A stretch of DNA of 64,000 nucleotides. It comes from Microthyrium microscopicum (lineage: Eukaryota > Ascomycota > Dothideomycetes > Microthyriales > Microthyriaceae). Position numbers and translations under genes: made by a program. The stretch lies in contig MU004242.1 of NCBI GenBank assembly GCA_010405405.1, positions 348,748 to 412,747 of the forward strand, read 5' to 3'. Below, in pieces: positions 53,759 through 64,000 of this stretch. How positions within the stretch are numbered: position 1 is the stretch's first letter; the number at the start of each line of letters is the position of its first letter. The notes beneath the pieces were generated by a model. It was not told where the DNA came from. It ran no database searches and was given only the letters and a program-made list of their open reading frames with translations.

Positions 53759-54997
53759 ATGGCTGAGCTTTCACCACCACGAACCCTACAAACTCTACCT
53801 CTCGAGATTCGTCTCATCATCTTCGATTACCTCCTCGCTCCCGCAGAGCTAAGCGTCTATGCTCTGCAGGCCGAAATTGTACCCGATGGCCGTGGTGGGC
53901 ACATTGAGCAAATATTTCGCCCGAGACAATACACTTGGGCGATTGGGGAACGCAACTCTTTCTTGTGGCATCGATCGGGTATCAAATACTGGGGGAAAAA
54001 TAACCCTGACCCAAGAGCAGACGAAGGCAAAGTATACAGTCAAATTCTAGGAACATGTCGTCAATTCTACGACGAAGGTAAGCCCTTTCCTCTCAGAAAA
54101 CACTCCTTGGTTTATTCTGGCTATCTATAATAGTGTCACGATGTATACTAAACTATAGCAGGCAGTTCGATTTTGTCCGCGCGAGCTCAATTTGCACACC
54201 CCTTGATTACTGCAAAAAGCCAATTCATCCTTGACAGATACTTCCCGGGAGACCTCGACACAGTGAGCATACCTGACAAGCAGCGGCTGTCTCCTGATTT
54301 GGCAAGAGCGGTAACCTCGCTGATAGTCAACCTGGCGCCTTTTCGTTCTTTCTGGCGCATCATCAATACCTGCTTTCCCGCAGTGCGTCAAATAGTTGGC
54401 ACTATCTCGCTCGATGAGTTGCGCGGCATGGACTCAACTTGGAGCGGTTTCGAACAGCTCAAAGAGGACAATCTGTCCTGGGCTGAATATCTCGCTGAGA
54501 ACATCCAGAAACACTCCACTCTCGAGCGTTTTGAATGCCGTATTATTAATCGCGACATTCTCTACCGCAGCGAACAAGTAGAGTTCTATGGTCCAGAGGC
54601 CTTCGATGAGAAGTATGTCTCCTCCCTACGATGATCACCCCCTTGCAGAATGACGAGTTTGCTAACCAATCTTAGTGGTGATGTGGTCGGCGTTTACGTT
54701 AGCGAAGCTGACTATATCTCTGCGGCACCTGGAGAAGATCCTCGGGGACAACCGATTCAGTGGAGCTTCGCGATGCACCGAAGAGAGGCGAAGGTCTTAT
54801 GGGATCTTTTCGCCCAACACGGCTGGTTCCAAGGCGACCAGAATTGCTGGGACTGGGTCTTTCAGACAGAAACCTGGCATTCATCGGACGAAGAGATTCG
54901 GGTTCGAGCCATCTATAGTGAGAACCCTCGAAAGGACATTCTGTGTGAAGTGGTGGGAGAATATGGACAGACCAGACGATTTGAAAGCATGGATTAA
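53759..54997 (+). CDS. FQGDxNCWxW family protein, array member 1
   Basis: Three exons, 53759-54077, 54159-54612 and 54676-54997, 364 residues. The N-terminus RTLQTLPLEIRLIIFDYLLA is an F-box/2EXR-like short motif frequent in fungal family expansions. Conserved array landmarks are QILGTCRQFYDE at intron 1 (phase 1), SFWRIINTCFPAV, RFECRIINRD before intron 2 (phase 2), and HRREAKVLWDLFAQHGWFQG with DQNCWDWVFQTE, ending GQTRRFESMD. No signal peptide or catalytic motif. It is the first of four same-strand paralogues; function unknown. Replacement of VLY/MLY by ILSARAQF after intron 1 marks divergence from members 2 and 3. Confidence 0.8.
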
Positions 54998-56043
54998 GTT
55001 TTGGGATTCCACATATCACTGTTACAGAAATTACGGCGAATACGACTAGGTGTTTGATGGACTTGTGAAGGAAATCAACGTTCTGTCGACTCTGTTCAAG
55101 GATTGATGGTCTTCTGCTTATTACAAGCCAGAATGAGCCGTTTCTACTCTCTTCTCCTTGCGAGAAGATTTGTATAGTATTGTGAAATATGAAATTCTTA
55201 GCACAATTGAAGCTCTGCGTAACACCAAAAGAGAAATCAGACTTTGCTCAGCCTAGCGCTCAGTGACTGAGTTTATCTCAGAGCCGTATAAACATAAGAT
55301 GAGGTCGAGAAACTACTCAACCTAGAGGAAGTCGCTGCCCAAAATAACCGGAACTCAACGTCGTTATTCCCACTACTGTTTGTGTTCAAATTTGTACTTT
55401 CTTGATGCAACAGCGGACTCACATTCTGATTCCTCCGCGGACTCACATCCTGATTCCTCGGCGGTGATAAAACCCAAGTAACATTTAGAAGCTCATAGAA
55501 AGTCGCTTGAAGCTTCGTTTATTTAAAGCATTGATTCAGCTTGTTCTCCATCTCCAGTACATCACGCCGAATAATTTTGCTCCAGTAATCAACATCTTAC
55601 CTTTCCACTTCTTAATGGCCGGCTCTTCTCCAGCGGTAGAGTCTTCATCATAACAAGCCTCAATCCCAACGACATCAATTCGCCTCACAACTCCATATCC
55701 TTGTCATACTATAAGAGGATAAACAGCGGGCAGGAAGTGTAGGAAAAAGCAAATGGGCTTGAGCACTCTTCCCAAGCAAGCAAGTTCGGCCATTCCTCAG
55801 TACCTCTGCCTCATAAATTGAGCTCTCACTGATTCAGACCCAATCTCTCAACTACCCAAAATAGTGGGCACGTCGACCAAGCTCCTGTCTTGCCATCAGC
55901 AGCCTCCAACGTCTTCTCTAGCAGAGCACATCTTTCCACCTCCATCCACAAAATTTTGCTGTAGAATCCCCTCACCAAACTCCGATTCCTCCCTTCTCAA
56001 TACTCATTCAGCCGCCAGGATTACACGAGACAGAGTTGACAGC
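54998..56043. other. Intergenic region in the array
   Basis: About 1 kb separating array members 1 and 2. It contains a 24-bp tandem duplication (GCGGACTCACATTCTGATTC unit at 55413-55436 and 55437-55460). The last 250 bp are pyrimidine-rich and similar in character to the promoters of the other members. No gene is supported. Confidence 0.55.
55413..55460 (+). repeat. 24-bp tandem duplication
   Basis: Two adjacent copies starting GCGGACTCACAT with two differences (T/C at position 13 and the final base). Noncoding. Confidence 0.85.
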
Positions 56044-57260
56044 ATGGCAGATGTTCGAGCAAAGCCTACTTTGCAAACCTTGCCAGCAGAAATACGACTC
56101 ATGATCTTCGAGTATCTCCTTGTTGCTCCTCCGAATTTGCGCATCGACTGTCTACGGACCGCAATCGTACCCAAGGCTGGTCAGGGTAGCAGGAGCCGCG
56201 AACAAGTCTACTGTCACAAGCGTGGCGGATGCAAGATGGCTTATAACAATTCCTTCGAAGACTATCATTTCAGGAATGGCTTGTCACGCCAGCCTCCAGC
56301 ACTCAAGGAAGTGCTTCATCCTCAAATTCTAAGGGCTTGCCGCCAATTCTATCATGAAGGTAATCAGCCTCTTTGAGGAAGATACCCAAGGCTCACCATA
56401 CTATTGCATGTTTGTTGATACTAACAAGATATAGCTCATGAGGTGCTCTACAAGAAGAACGCATTTGAAGTCAGGGGACCTGACTTTAGTAGCATCAATG
56501 TTTTCGACTGTGAGCCCTTGTCCTTGGACCTTTCAAAAATGATTACGTCTCTAGTGATGGATATAGCGCCGTGTCAGTCATTCTGGCGCATCATCAACAA
56601 TTGCTTTCCGGCTGTCAAATCCATAATCGGAATCATTGAATGGGGCGATTTGGACTATCTCGATCATAAATTAACCTGTGGTACGTTCAGTGAAGTTGAA
56701 GAAGATTACTTTTCCTGGATGCAATCTTTTCAGTGGAACTACAAGAGTCGTAAGAGCCTGAGGAATTTTGAAGTGCGTATCAGGGAAGACCAGTACGATC
56801 ACTACGGCTTTATTGACAAGTAAGTGTCTATTTGGCGTGCTTTTCCTAAAAGGTGGTGTCAAACGTACTGTTTACCTCACCGGCGATGGCAGTCGCAGTA
56901 GTCTCGATGAAATCAACTCAGCTAACATAGTCTAGTAACGATGCATCGAGCTTCTTCGACGTTTCACAACCGGTTGAAACCAGTCGTGGTAGATGTATTC
57001 CAAATAGTTTCGCTTTGCATCGAAGACAGGCGAAAATTCTGCTGGATATGTTCAAACAACTTCAGGCGTTTCAAGGCGATCAGAACTGCTGGGAATGGAA
57101 TTTCACCACACTTGTTCCTTGTAACATCGAATGGGAGCCAGTTTCGCAAGTTCGAATGGTCTACAGCCAGAACCCGAGGAAGGAGGTCTTATGTGAAGTT
57201 GTTGGAGACGTAGTCGCCCCCCCTCTGGGCAAGATCTCAAGATTTGAAAGCTTGCAATAG
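56044..57260 (+). CDS. FQGDxNCWxW family protein, array member 2
   Basis: Three exons, 56044-56359, 56435-56819 and 56936-57260, 341 residues. PTLQTLPAEIRLMIFEYLLV opens the protein; ILRACRQFYHE precedes intron 1 at the same phase as member 1, and VLYKKNAFEVRGP follows it. SFWRIINNCFPAVKSIIGII, NFEVRIRED and the last-exon block LHRRQAKILLDMFKQLQAFQ with GDQNCWEWNF, ending ISRFESLQ, are shared. The second intron is 116 bp, longer than in member 1. Function unknown. Confidence 0.8.
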
Positions 57261-58258
57261 GGGCCTGAACTTATTGCTTGTTGATGCTACGAGACCTGGA
57301 TCATATTTGGGTCTCTCCAGCAACTTGTTGTTGCTTGTTCAAGATTTTGCTCTTCCAGTTTCTCTTGTTGACCCACAATTTGTACTTCTTTCCCAGCTCA
57401 TCGATCGCTGTCCGTATTTGCCAAGCTCTGATGATCTGAATATGCACAAGAAGGCTGCTGGAAAGAAGACGATGGTTGAGAATTGGATTGTGGTGTCTCG
57501 TCGATGATTGTCAAGGCTAAAAGTTACACAACTGTTACTGAATTATATGATTGTTTTCCAAAGGTTGTTGACCATGAACAAGCAATCAAACAATGCTTAC
57601 AGCTCTCACTACCATCATCCTGAAATTTTGTGCGTGCATCTTTTGAATATGTCAAGATCTCATCTCGACAGTACGTTGGGCTGGGTTTGTCAACAGCAAT
57701 TGTGTAGTCACACGACATTCAATTCCATCTCAGATCTTGGTGGACAAAAACTTATAGCAGGCGAGTTCTCGAGTTCTCTTCGCGCATCTTTCTTACCGCT
57801 GTTATTTCAATCGCAAGGATATATCATGAGTATAATTTATATAGAAAGGAACTAGAATTACAAGGACACGGAAATAGGGAGGACAGTATTTCTTCGAAGT
57901 AAGCGAAACTACGACCTCTCCTCTGTTCACCACCTCTCCTCCTCTCCTCTGTTCACGCGCCTCTCTATCGCTCCGTCTCCGGCACTACGAGGCTCCTAGC
58001 AACAGGCTCCAGTCTCATGCTGTCACTTCATCGTGCCCTCTGTCCTTGACCCCGCACAGTCTTGGGCGTGGCGCCAACAATCTTTCAACCTACATCCACT
58101 ATCATCTCACATTCGTCGCACCTTCGTCGCCATTTACTAATTGGAAAAGGCAATATACCGGCATCCAACCTCTCGCCTCTTCAGGTTATTCATCTTATTG
58201 TGTCTTTTGGAACAACGCTGTTACTAGCACAACCGTAGACGCTCACGAGATCAAGGAC
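57261..58258. other. Intergenic region in the array
   Basis: About 1 kb between members 2 and 3. A 16-bp perfect direct repeat, CCTCTCCTCTGTTCAC, occurs at 57915-57930 and 57941-57956 within a pyrimidine-rich block. No gene is supported. Confidence 0.5.
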
Positions 58259-59477
58259 ATGGCCGAGATGATGGCGATTAACCCATCTGCTATTTCGCCT
58301 CCACGCACTTTGCAAACACTGCCCCTTGAGATTAGACTTATGATCTTTGGGCACCTCCTGGTCACCAAGTCGCATTTACAAATTGCAATGCAGCGAACCA
58401 GGGCCCCAGCGTATTGTAAAGGAGAATTATTCGCTACCAAAGGACTTGACAGAGGTCTTGATACTGAGTTAGAAGATTACGAAGAGGCATTTGATGAAGG
58501 AAACTACAAGCATCCTTCCGCTCAAATTCTCAGAACTTGTAGGCACTTCTACCAAGAAGGTAATGTAGGCACCATAGCACATTTCTCTTCTTCCTTGCAT
58601 TATGTTTCGATATATGCTAATTCGTGACCATGAAAGACAGGTGTGGACATGCTCTACTCCAAAAACACTTTTGCACTTTATGGACCATGGGTCGAAGTCT
58701 CGTTCCATTTATGGAACGCCAGCGTTGAGAGCACCCAACCACTACTGCGTTATGAGCAATCGCATTGGATTAAGTCACTTTCGGTGCAGCTGATTCCATT
58801 TTTTGAGTTCTGGCCCACCATTGAGAAATGGTTCGCCAACGTTACGAGCATTGTTGGTCATATCACGCTCCAAACTTTAGATGATCTCAATCACCCCGAC
58901 TACTACCCTATCGACCGCTTGAGCGATGACGCAAAGTTCAATTGAATGCATGACTTGGCCCAGCGTTACGAAGCACGCTCTTTCAAGAGATTCGAAATCC
59001 GCGTCGCAGACCGCGAACGCTCGCTGGACTTCGACCCGGATTCTTTCTACAGCAAAGATCGTAGGTAAGTTTAGTCTCGGATGACAGTGTACGGACGACG
59101 CATACATACCCTTCTGCTGCCGTAGACGATCACAGCGGTCTGTAGGATGAAAACTCAGCTAATTATTTTCAGTGGACAGTCACCAAGTCTTCATAGCATT
59201 CCAGTGATTGAAGATCCTGAGAACCCTGGTCATTTTGTTCCGGACAACTTCACTAGGCACCGAGAGGAAGCCAAAGTACTGTGGGATCTTCAAGAACCAC
59301 AACGTTTTTCAAGGAGACGACAACTGCTGGGAATGGCGGTTTCAGACCCGCACATCCTTCGAGCGAGATCCGGAGATGGACGTTCGAGCGGTGTTCAAGG
59401 GAAAGGCTATGATGCAGATTTTGTGCGAAGTTGCTGGAGACTATGGAAAGTTATCAAGATTTGAAAGCATGGACTGA
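58259..59477 (+). pseudogene. FQGDxNCWxW family, array member 3, recently broken
   Basis: Intact splice sites define exons 58259-58559, 58641-59064 and 59172-59477 at the family's conserved positions. RTLQTLPLEIRLMIFGHLLV, ILRTCRHFYQE, MLYSKNTFALYGP, RFEIRVADRE, and NVFQGDDNCWEWRFQT with KLSRFESMD are all preserved. Two lesions break it: a TGA at 58943-58945 in a position where member 2 has Trp (SWMQ against N*MHD), and a one- or two-base deletion near 59287-59293 in VLWDL/FKNHN. The rest of the frame is clean, so inactivation is recent, or the reference carries errors here. Confidence 0.78.
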
Positions 59478-60218
59478 GCAGTCAGAGGCCACGGTGCACG
59501 TTCTGGGAACTGTGATTGCGGTTTACCGTTCCTTTGCTTTATTCTTTCCGCTTTACAGAACGTCCCATGAAGTCTTCATTCTATCGACAGGATAATTCTC
59601 CTTCTTTCCCCACAATATGCGATTTGCCTTCGAAGGAGAATTGATTTGCCCAGAGAAGCCGCGATTATCGAAAGCCTAGACTGAAAAGCGATCGGATGGA
59701 TTGCGGTATGAAATTCTCAGGTGTATTATAGCTTTTAAAAGTTTTGATTTCTATATTTGATGTTTTCGAGGAAATCACCGTCACTTACTTAACCTAGATT
59801 CGAGGCGACTTGATGTCCTTCATGTTTGAGCCTTCCCAACTCTACAAACTCCCTGCTTAAGTTGTTCGACATCGTATTTGTGCTCATGCAAGGAACTTGG
59901 AAGAATGTGCGCTCTCCTGAAAGCTGCTGTGGATAGTCTTTGTGACAAGCAGAAGATCAGAGACAACACACTCGAGGAGAGAAGTCACCCTCAAGAAGAC
60001 ACGATTTCCTCGATTGAACTTGAAAGTTCGTACAATCTTCGGATTCTTTAGATCTGGTACCTCTGTATGTCTAACTCACACTACTTTGGCTTCGCGACCT
60101 ACTCGGTCCCTCAATCTCACACACTCAACCGACAAATTCATCCCTTCTACTCCGCACTGTCCGCATTCCCAGCCCACATCTTCTCCCACGTAGGACTTCT
60201 CCTCCATCAAGCGACGAG
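59478..60218. other. Intergenic region in the array
   Basis: 741 bp between members 3 and 4; pyrimidine-rich near the next start. No gene is supported. Confidence 0.5.
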
Positions 60219-61301
60219 ATGAAAACGATGGCAACCACCTCCTCCAACAACTCCGATGGTGCCAGGAAAGGTATCAGCGACCCTCAGCCTCCATGCTACC
60301 TACAGCAGGTCCCAACAGAAATTCGTCTCGAAATTTTCCGCCATCTCCTGACTATTCCATCCGAATATTCTGTGTCCTATCTTCGGACAGTCAAGCAACA
60401 TCCTTTTACGGACAATGACGAGCTGGAGCCATATGTCAACGTCTATTACCCTGCGTCTCCCACAGCTCAGAAGGGCGCTAATATGGGACCTTTATATCGC
60501 AAAATATACAATAGACCCTTCGATACGATTCCTCGTGGGACTTTCCTCTACCCTCAAATTCTTGCAACCTGTCGATTGTTTAGCACCGAAGGCCACGAAA
60601 TTCTACTGACTGACAATACGTTCCACCTCAAAAATCCATCTTGGTTCACAGAGTTTGATGTGCCGACGCCATCCGAACTCGAATTACATGAGATGTGTCA
60701 CATCAAGTCAAGCACCATTCGACATTTGCAAGTCGCACTGGCGGACATATTCTTTGGAGACATCTCCTGGACTCATATCTACACTCGCTTTCCTGTTGTG
60801 ACGTCCATAACTGGAACTCTTCGTTCAGGGTGGCTCGAACACATGGAAGGCGCCTGGTGGGATCGTTTTCTGCATCATGTAGAGCAGCTTTCTTTCCTTA
60901 AGCGCTTTGAGTGCGCGATCTGCGAGGACTCGGTGCTCGATGAGGACTCGATGCTCAACAACGGAGGCATATCCGAGCAGCTGGTGGAAAATGAGCTTCC
61001 TATTGTTCCTAACAAGTTCGACGTGCATCGCAAGTATATGAGAGCCATGCACAAACTCTTCCAACGTCGAGGCATCTTTCAAGGAGATGACAATTGCTGG
61101 GAATGGGAGTTTGAGACAGTAACTTCTTTTAAATATTCTACAAACCCTCAATCTATCGCTAAGATGATCTTCAACAGAAGCAAGATGATCTACAGCGAAG
61201 AAAAGAAGAAGAAAGTGTACATGAATCCCGCTGCAGGCACTGTGTTGTGCAAAACTACGGGAGACTATGGCCATATGTCGCGTGTGGAAAGTCTGGACTA
61301 G
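60219..61301 (+). CDS. FQGDxNCWxW family protein, array member 4 (intronless)
   Basis: A single-exon frame of 360 residues from ATG 60219 (a second ATG lies three codons on). CYLQQVPTEIRLEIFRHLLT, ILATCRLFSTEGHEILLTDN, FLKRFECAICED and GIFQGDDNCWEWEFETVTSF with HMSRVESLD match the family. Both introns of members 1-3 are absent: the frame reads directly through TEGHEILL where they have intron 1, and through the intron 2 point. It also has a short extra segment before the end (KMIYSEEKKKKVYMNP). It is the most diverged member. Function unknown. Confidence 0.8.
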   Translation: MKTMATTSSNNSDGARKGISDPQPPCYLQQVPTEIRLEIFRHLLTIPSEYSVSYLRTVKQHPFTDNDELEPYVNVYYPASPTAQKGANMGPLYRKIYNRPFDTIPRGTFLYPQILATCRLFSTEGHEILLTDNTFHLKNPSWFTEFDVPTPSELELHEMCHIKSSTIRHLQVALADIFFGDISWTHIYTRFPVVTSITGTLRSGWLEHMEGAWWDRFLHHVEQLSFLKRFECAICEDSVLDEDSMLNNGGISEQLVENELPIVPNKFDVHRKYMRAMHKLFQRRGIFQGDDNCWEWEFETVTSFKYSTNPQSIAKMIFNRSKMIYSEEKKKKVYMNPAAGTVLCKTTGDYGHMSRVESLD

Positions 61302-61910
61302 ATGGCTACAGCTCTCATTTGACTGAGAGCGAACAATCAGGAACATGGAACGGTTAGGTAGGACACACATATTTTCATATCTGAGCGCAAGAGGCGAAGC
61401 AGAATATCTAACTCGGCAACTATTCGTAGTCAGTAGCAGATATACAAGGCCTAATAAGATATTTTGCTGGTATCAGTACAACAGACTTGTTGACCACATC
61501 AGTTCCTAAAGCAGCACCTGCATTCAATGCATCTGGATAAAAATCAAGCAATACACAGTTACACACTTGCGGAATTTTTACCTCGACTCGGGGATGTCAA
61601 CTTGTGCGGGCTCCTGAGATGCGAAAAATATAACACGTCCTGAGCCAACAAGAAGTCTGGGTGACGGGTGCGAACCGTGTGATGCATTGGTGAATGGTGA
61701 TAGCGGATTTTGGTGTTGAGTTTATCCCTGGGGCTGTCGTTTTCGTGGATGGGGCTACGGTGGAGCCATGAAACGAACTCCTGAGCTTGAGTTCAGAGAC
61801 AGATATCATTGCTTCTAACCTCTCACCGCCATCGTTGACTAACCTTTGACAATCAATTCATTCTGCTTGAGGGAACTCCTTGGCTGTCACTGCGGAGAAC
61901 AACAGAAAGA
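61302..61910. other. Intergenic region, end of array to F-box B
   Basis: 609 bp with no supported gene; a minus-strand frame near 61600-61809 (70 codons) has no motif. The 3' part is the F-box B promoter. Confidence 0.45.
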
Positions 61911-64000
61911 ATGCTGTTGACAGACCTACCTGTTGATACGATACGCGACATCATTGATGCGGTGAGCGTCTTCCAGTTCAAGTGGCCTTTCAATGATTTT
62001 GTGATTGATCTGACACTCAAATAGCTGCCAACCCGTCAAGATATCAAAAACTTTTCTGAAGTCTCAAAATCTCTCTATTCTTGTGCTATTCCAGTCTTGT
62101 ACAAATCCATCGTTGTTTGTATTCCAAATGAATATTTCATTGACCATCCAAGAGTACCAAGACCCCCAAAAGGTACGGATTGTTATGATCCTCCAGAGGC
62201 CCCAAATCTCTCAAACAGTGTGAGCAGCAGCAGACGGCCTTTTCATTACACCGAGGCCCTAGAATTCAGGGCCAACTTTCACACCAGACTCTCGAGAAGA
62301 TGTGTCCATGAAATTGAATCACAAGGTCTCGAAGACAAATTTCCCGAGTCACCCGGAAGTAAGGTATCTTTCGAATCCGATAGCCAGATTCAACATTTGA
62401 GAACTCATGAATTCACCGTTGTATCAAAGCGAATTTTGTATCTGCTAAGACAACTCAAAGACGATAGTCTCAAATCTTTCAGGCAAGTTCATTCGCCAAT
62501 TCAGTATCGACCTGTGTTGACACAAGTAGCTGGAACTATGGAATTTGCGTTTCAAAAGAGATACTTGGTCAGTCGGGCTATCTTGGATCCAAGCAATCCC
62601 GGATTGAGTCGCTACGCTTGATCACAGACACTAACTGCGAATGGCATGAGAGATTTGGAAAGGATGAACGACTGGATCTGACCAATTTTACCAAGCTCAA
62701 ACGGTTGTCCTGGCTTGCAATCTCGACAAGGCATGATTTCGAATCTTTGCGTGATGGTCTGCGTGTCTGCGCAAACAACCTCACAGAGCTTGAGCTGGAT
62801 GGTATTGCTTATTTGAACGTAGCCATGGAGTTGGACGATTGGGATGGACGATATGATGCCGGACCCGATGACCACGATGAAGACTCGGATATCGACGATG
62901 AAGGCCGACAGACTCCAGACGAGATTCACGCGCTTGGCGGCCTAGACTCGGCAAATGTCTTTGCTGAAAAGATCCTCGAGCTTCGCCCAAAAGGTACTCA
63001 CGCAATGTTTTCATCCCTTAGAGTACTCTCACTGGGCGCCATAACGCTGGGCAAGAGCTTCTCCAAAGAACTAGCATATGCCCTCAACGCTAGTCAACTC
63101 CATTCGTTGAAGCTTCGATTCTGTCCCGGGTGGGAACATCTCCTTCCTGCTATCTGCGAAATAGTCCCAGAAGACGCCCTGCGACTCAAGTCCTTTGAGC
63201 TACAATCAGCCTTCGAGGCTCAGCCGCCACCTCGTGGGGAGAAGGCGAAAGGGCTGGCGGCCATCGAGAAGTTTTTGCAACATTTCCAAGGCCTTGAAGA
63301 GTTGTGTATGAGCACTCTCCCACCATTAGCCGGTAAATGGTTGTGGAGCGCCGCAAGTCATCATAAGGACACTTTGAAACGATTTGTCAACCATGTAATC
63401 ACTATTGGACCATTTAACGAGGCGTTTGATGACAGGCACATGGCAATACTCCCCGCGGACTTTTCACAGCTAGGGTCGACGCCAGAATACACTTCCTTGG
63501 CCCCTGCCAAATTGGAATTCATCGGGCTATCCTGTCTGCCTGTACTTTTTGTAAAACCTCCTCCTTTCAGGCCTGGTATACCATAATGCTAACATATTCA
63601 TAGAAAAGGCTTCTTGCGCCCATGGCACCCAACTCGAAATTGAAAGTGATTCATGTACGGCAATCCGGTAAAGATCGTGCACACTTCCCTAGCTACGCTG
63701 AGGAGAACCCGGAGCCCTTTATGATTAACGCCCTCCACCAGGAAGACCACCTTTTAGAAGCCAGATTTAGTGAGCCTGAGCCAAGTGATCCCGTCCCAAA
63801 GCCAAATACGAAGGGCAAGAAAAAGAATGAGATGCCTGATCTTGACGATCTCCCACCACTCAACAAGGCGTTTCACAACTTCGCCAGCTGGGCGTTTCGC
63901 CACTCTGGCTTCCCATCCCTAGAAGCTATACTGTATGGAGACTTGTCGTACAATGAGAGATATGAGGGTAATTTTGTCCTTACCCGACGTGAAGTGGAAG
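61911..64000 (+). CDS. F-box protein, paralogue B (cut by window end)
   Basis: Exons 61911-61961, 62025-62482, 62530-63550 and 63604 to beyond 64000; at least 642 codons are visible. It mirrors paralogue A: LLTDLPVDTIRDIIDALPTR, SEVSKSLYSCAIPVLYKSIV, FHYTEALEF, FTKLKRLSWLAIST, LNASQLHSLKLRFCPGWEHL, FELQSAFEAQPP, LEFIGLSCLPVL and FHNFASWAFRHSGFPSLEAI. Exon boundaries and phases equal those of A, including the GC-AG intron at 62483-62529. Relative to A it has an acidic insert after LDDW (DDHDEDSDIDDEG). It is probably an SCF adaptor; target unknown. The 3' end lies outside the window. Confidence 0.83.
62483..62529 (+). other. GC-AG intron in F-box paralogue B
   Basis: The 47-bp intron runs from TTTCAG|GCAAGT to CAAGTAG|C, with TGTTGAC as a branch-like site. 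Without splicing the frame hits stops; with it the next exon gives WNYGICVSKEILG and matches paralogue A across the junction. Confidence 0.82.

Noticed and set aside
30661-64000. Secondary-metabolite gene cluster
   Set aside because: Only lone oxidoreductases (GMC, SDR) occur, and in the first 14 kb; no PKS, NRPS, terpene cyclase or pathway regulator was seen anywhere.

Overview
The window is fungal nuclear DNA from a filamentous ascomycete (Pezizomycotina). It carries the circadian clock gene frequency (frq), dense short introns of 44-119 bp with GT..AG ends and CTAAC-like branch points, and single-copy Pezizomycotina genes (Mis14/NSL1, PRP1/PRP6, SRP14, SGD1/NOM1, a SURF6/RRP14 protein, a GH76 mannosidase, a NIPA-type transporter). 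A Leotiomycete is my best guess from protein flavour; the sequence alone does not prove it. Exon structures were worked out by hand from splice signals, frame continuity and paralogue comparison.

Layout. 1-5 kb: frq with a long 5' region holding a cluster of GATC/CGAT motifs. 5-9 kb: kinetochore Mis14, a mitochondrial uS17-like ribosomal protein with a 54-bp internal duplication, and an extended SDR reductase. 9-11.5 kb: gene-poor, with a complete MITE, an 18-bp perfect palindrome and a short tandem repeat. 11.5-16 kb: a secreted GMC oxidoreductase and a mitochondrial carnitine-carrier-like protein with an unusual repeated helical N-terminus. 16.4-18.6 kb: an unknown four-exon gene with a MITE-like element in an intron. 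19-22.6 kb: a second MITE copy and a divergent pair of allergen-family genes. 23.9-26.6 kb: two secreted proteins, one tiny and Lys/Tyr-rich, one large and Pro-rich. 27.8-30.7 kb: PRP1/PRP6. 30.8-35.3 kb: two decayed host genes and an intact F-box gene. 36-51.8 kb: mostly housekeeping genes with long, conserved reading frames. 53.8-61.3 kb: a same-strand array of four paralogues sharing a FQGDxNCWxW signature; three keep two introns, one is freshly broken, and one has no introns. 61.9 kb to the edge: a paralogue of the 33-35 kb F-box gene, in the opposite orientation, cut by the window end.

The first two thirds look like a core chromosome arm with scattered accessory islands. The last 12 kb is a duplicating, lineage-specific family cluster. 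Nothing resembles a biosynthetic cluster, CRISPR array, rDNA or an intact autonomous transposon. The most notable items are the FQGDxNCWxW array, the GC-AG intron shared by the two inverted F-box paralogues, the LEA-like extension on the carnitine carrier, and the MITE family.
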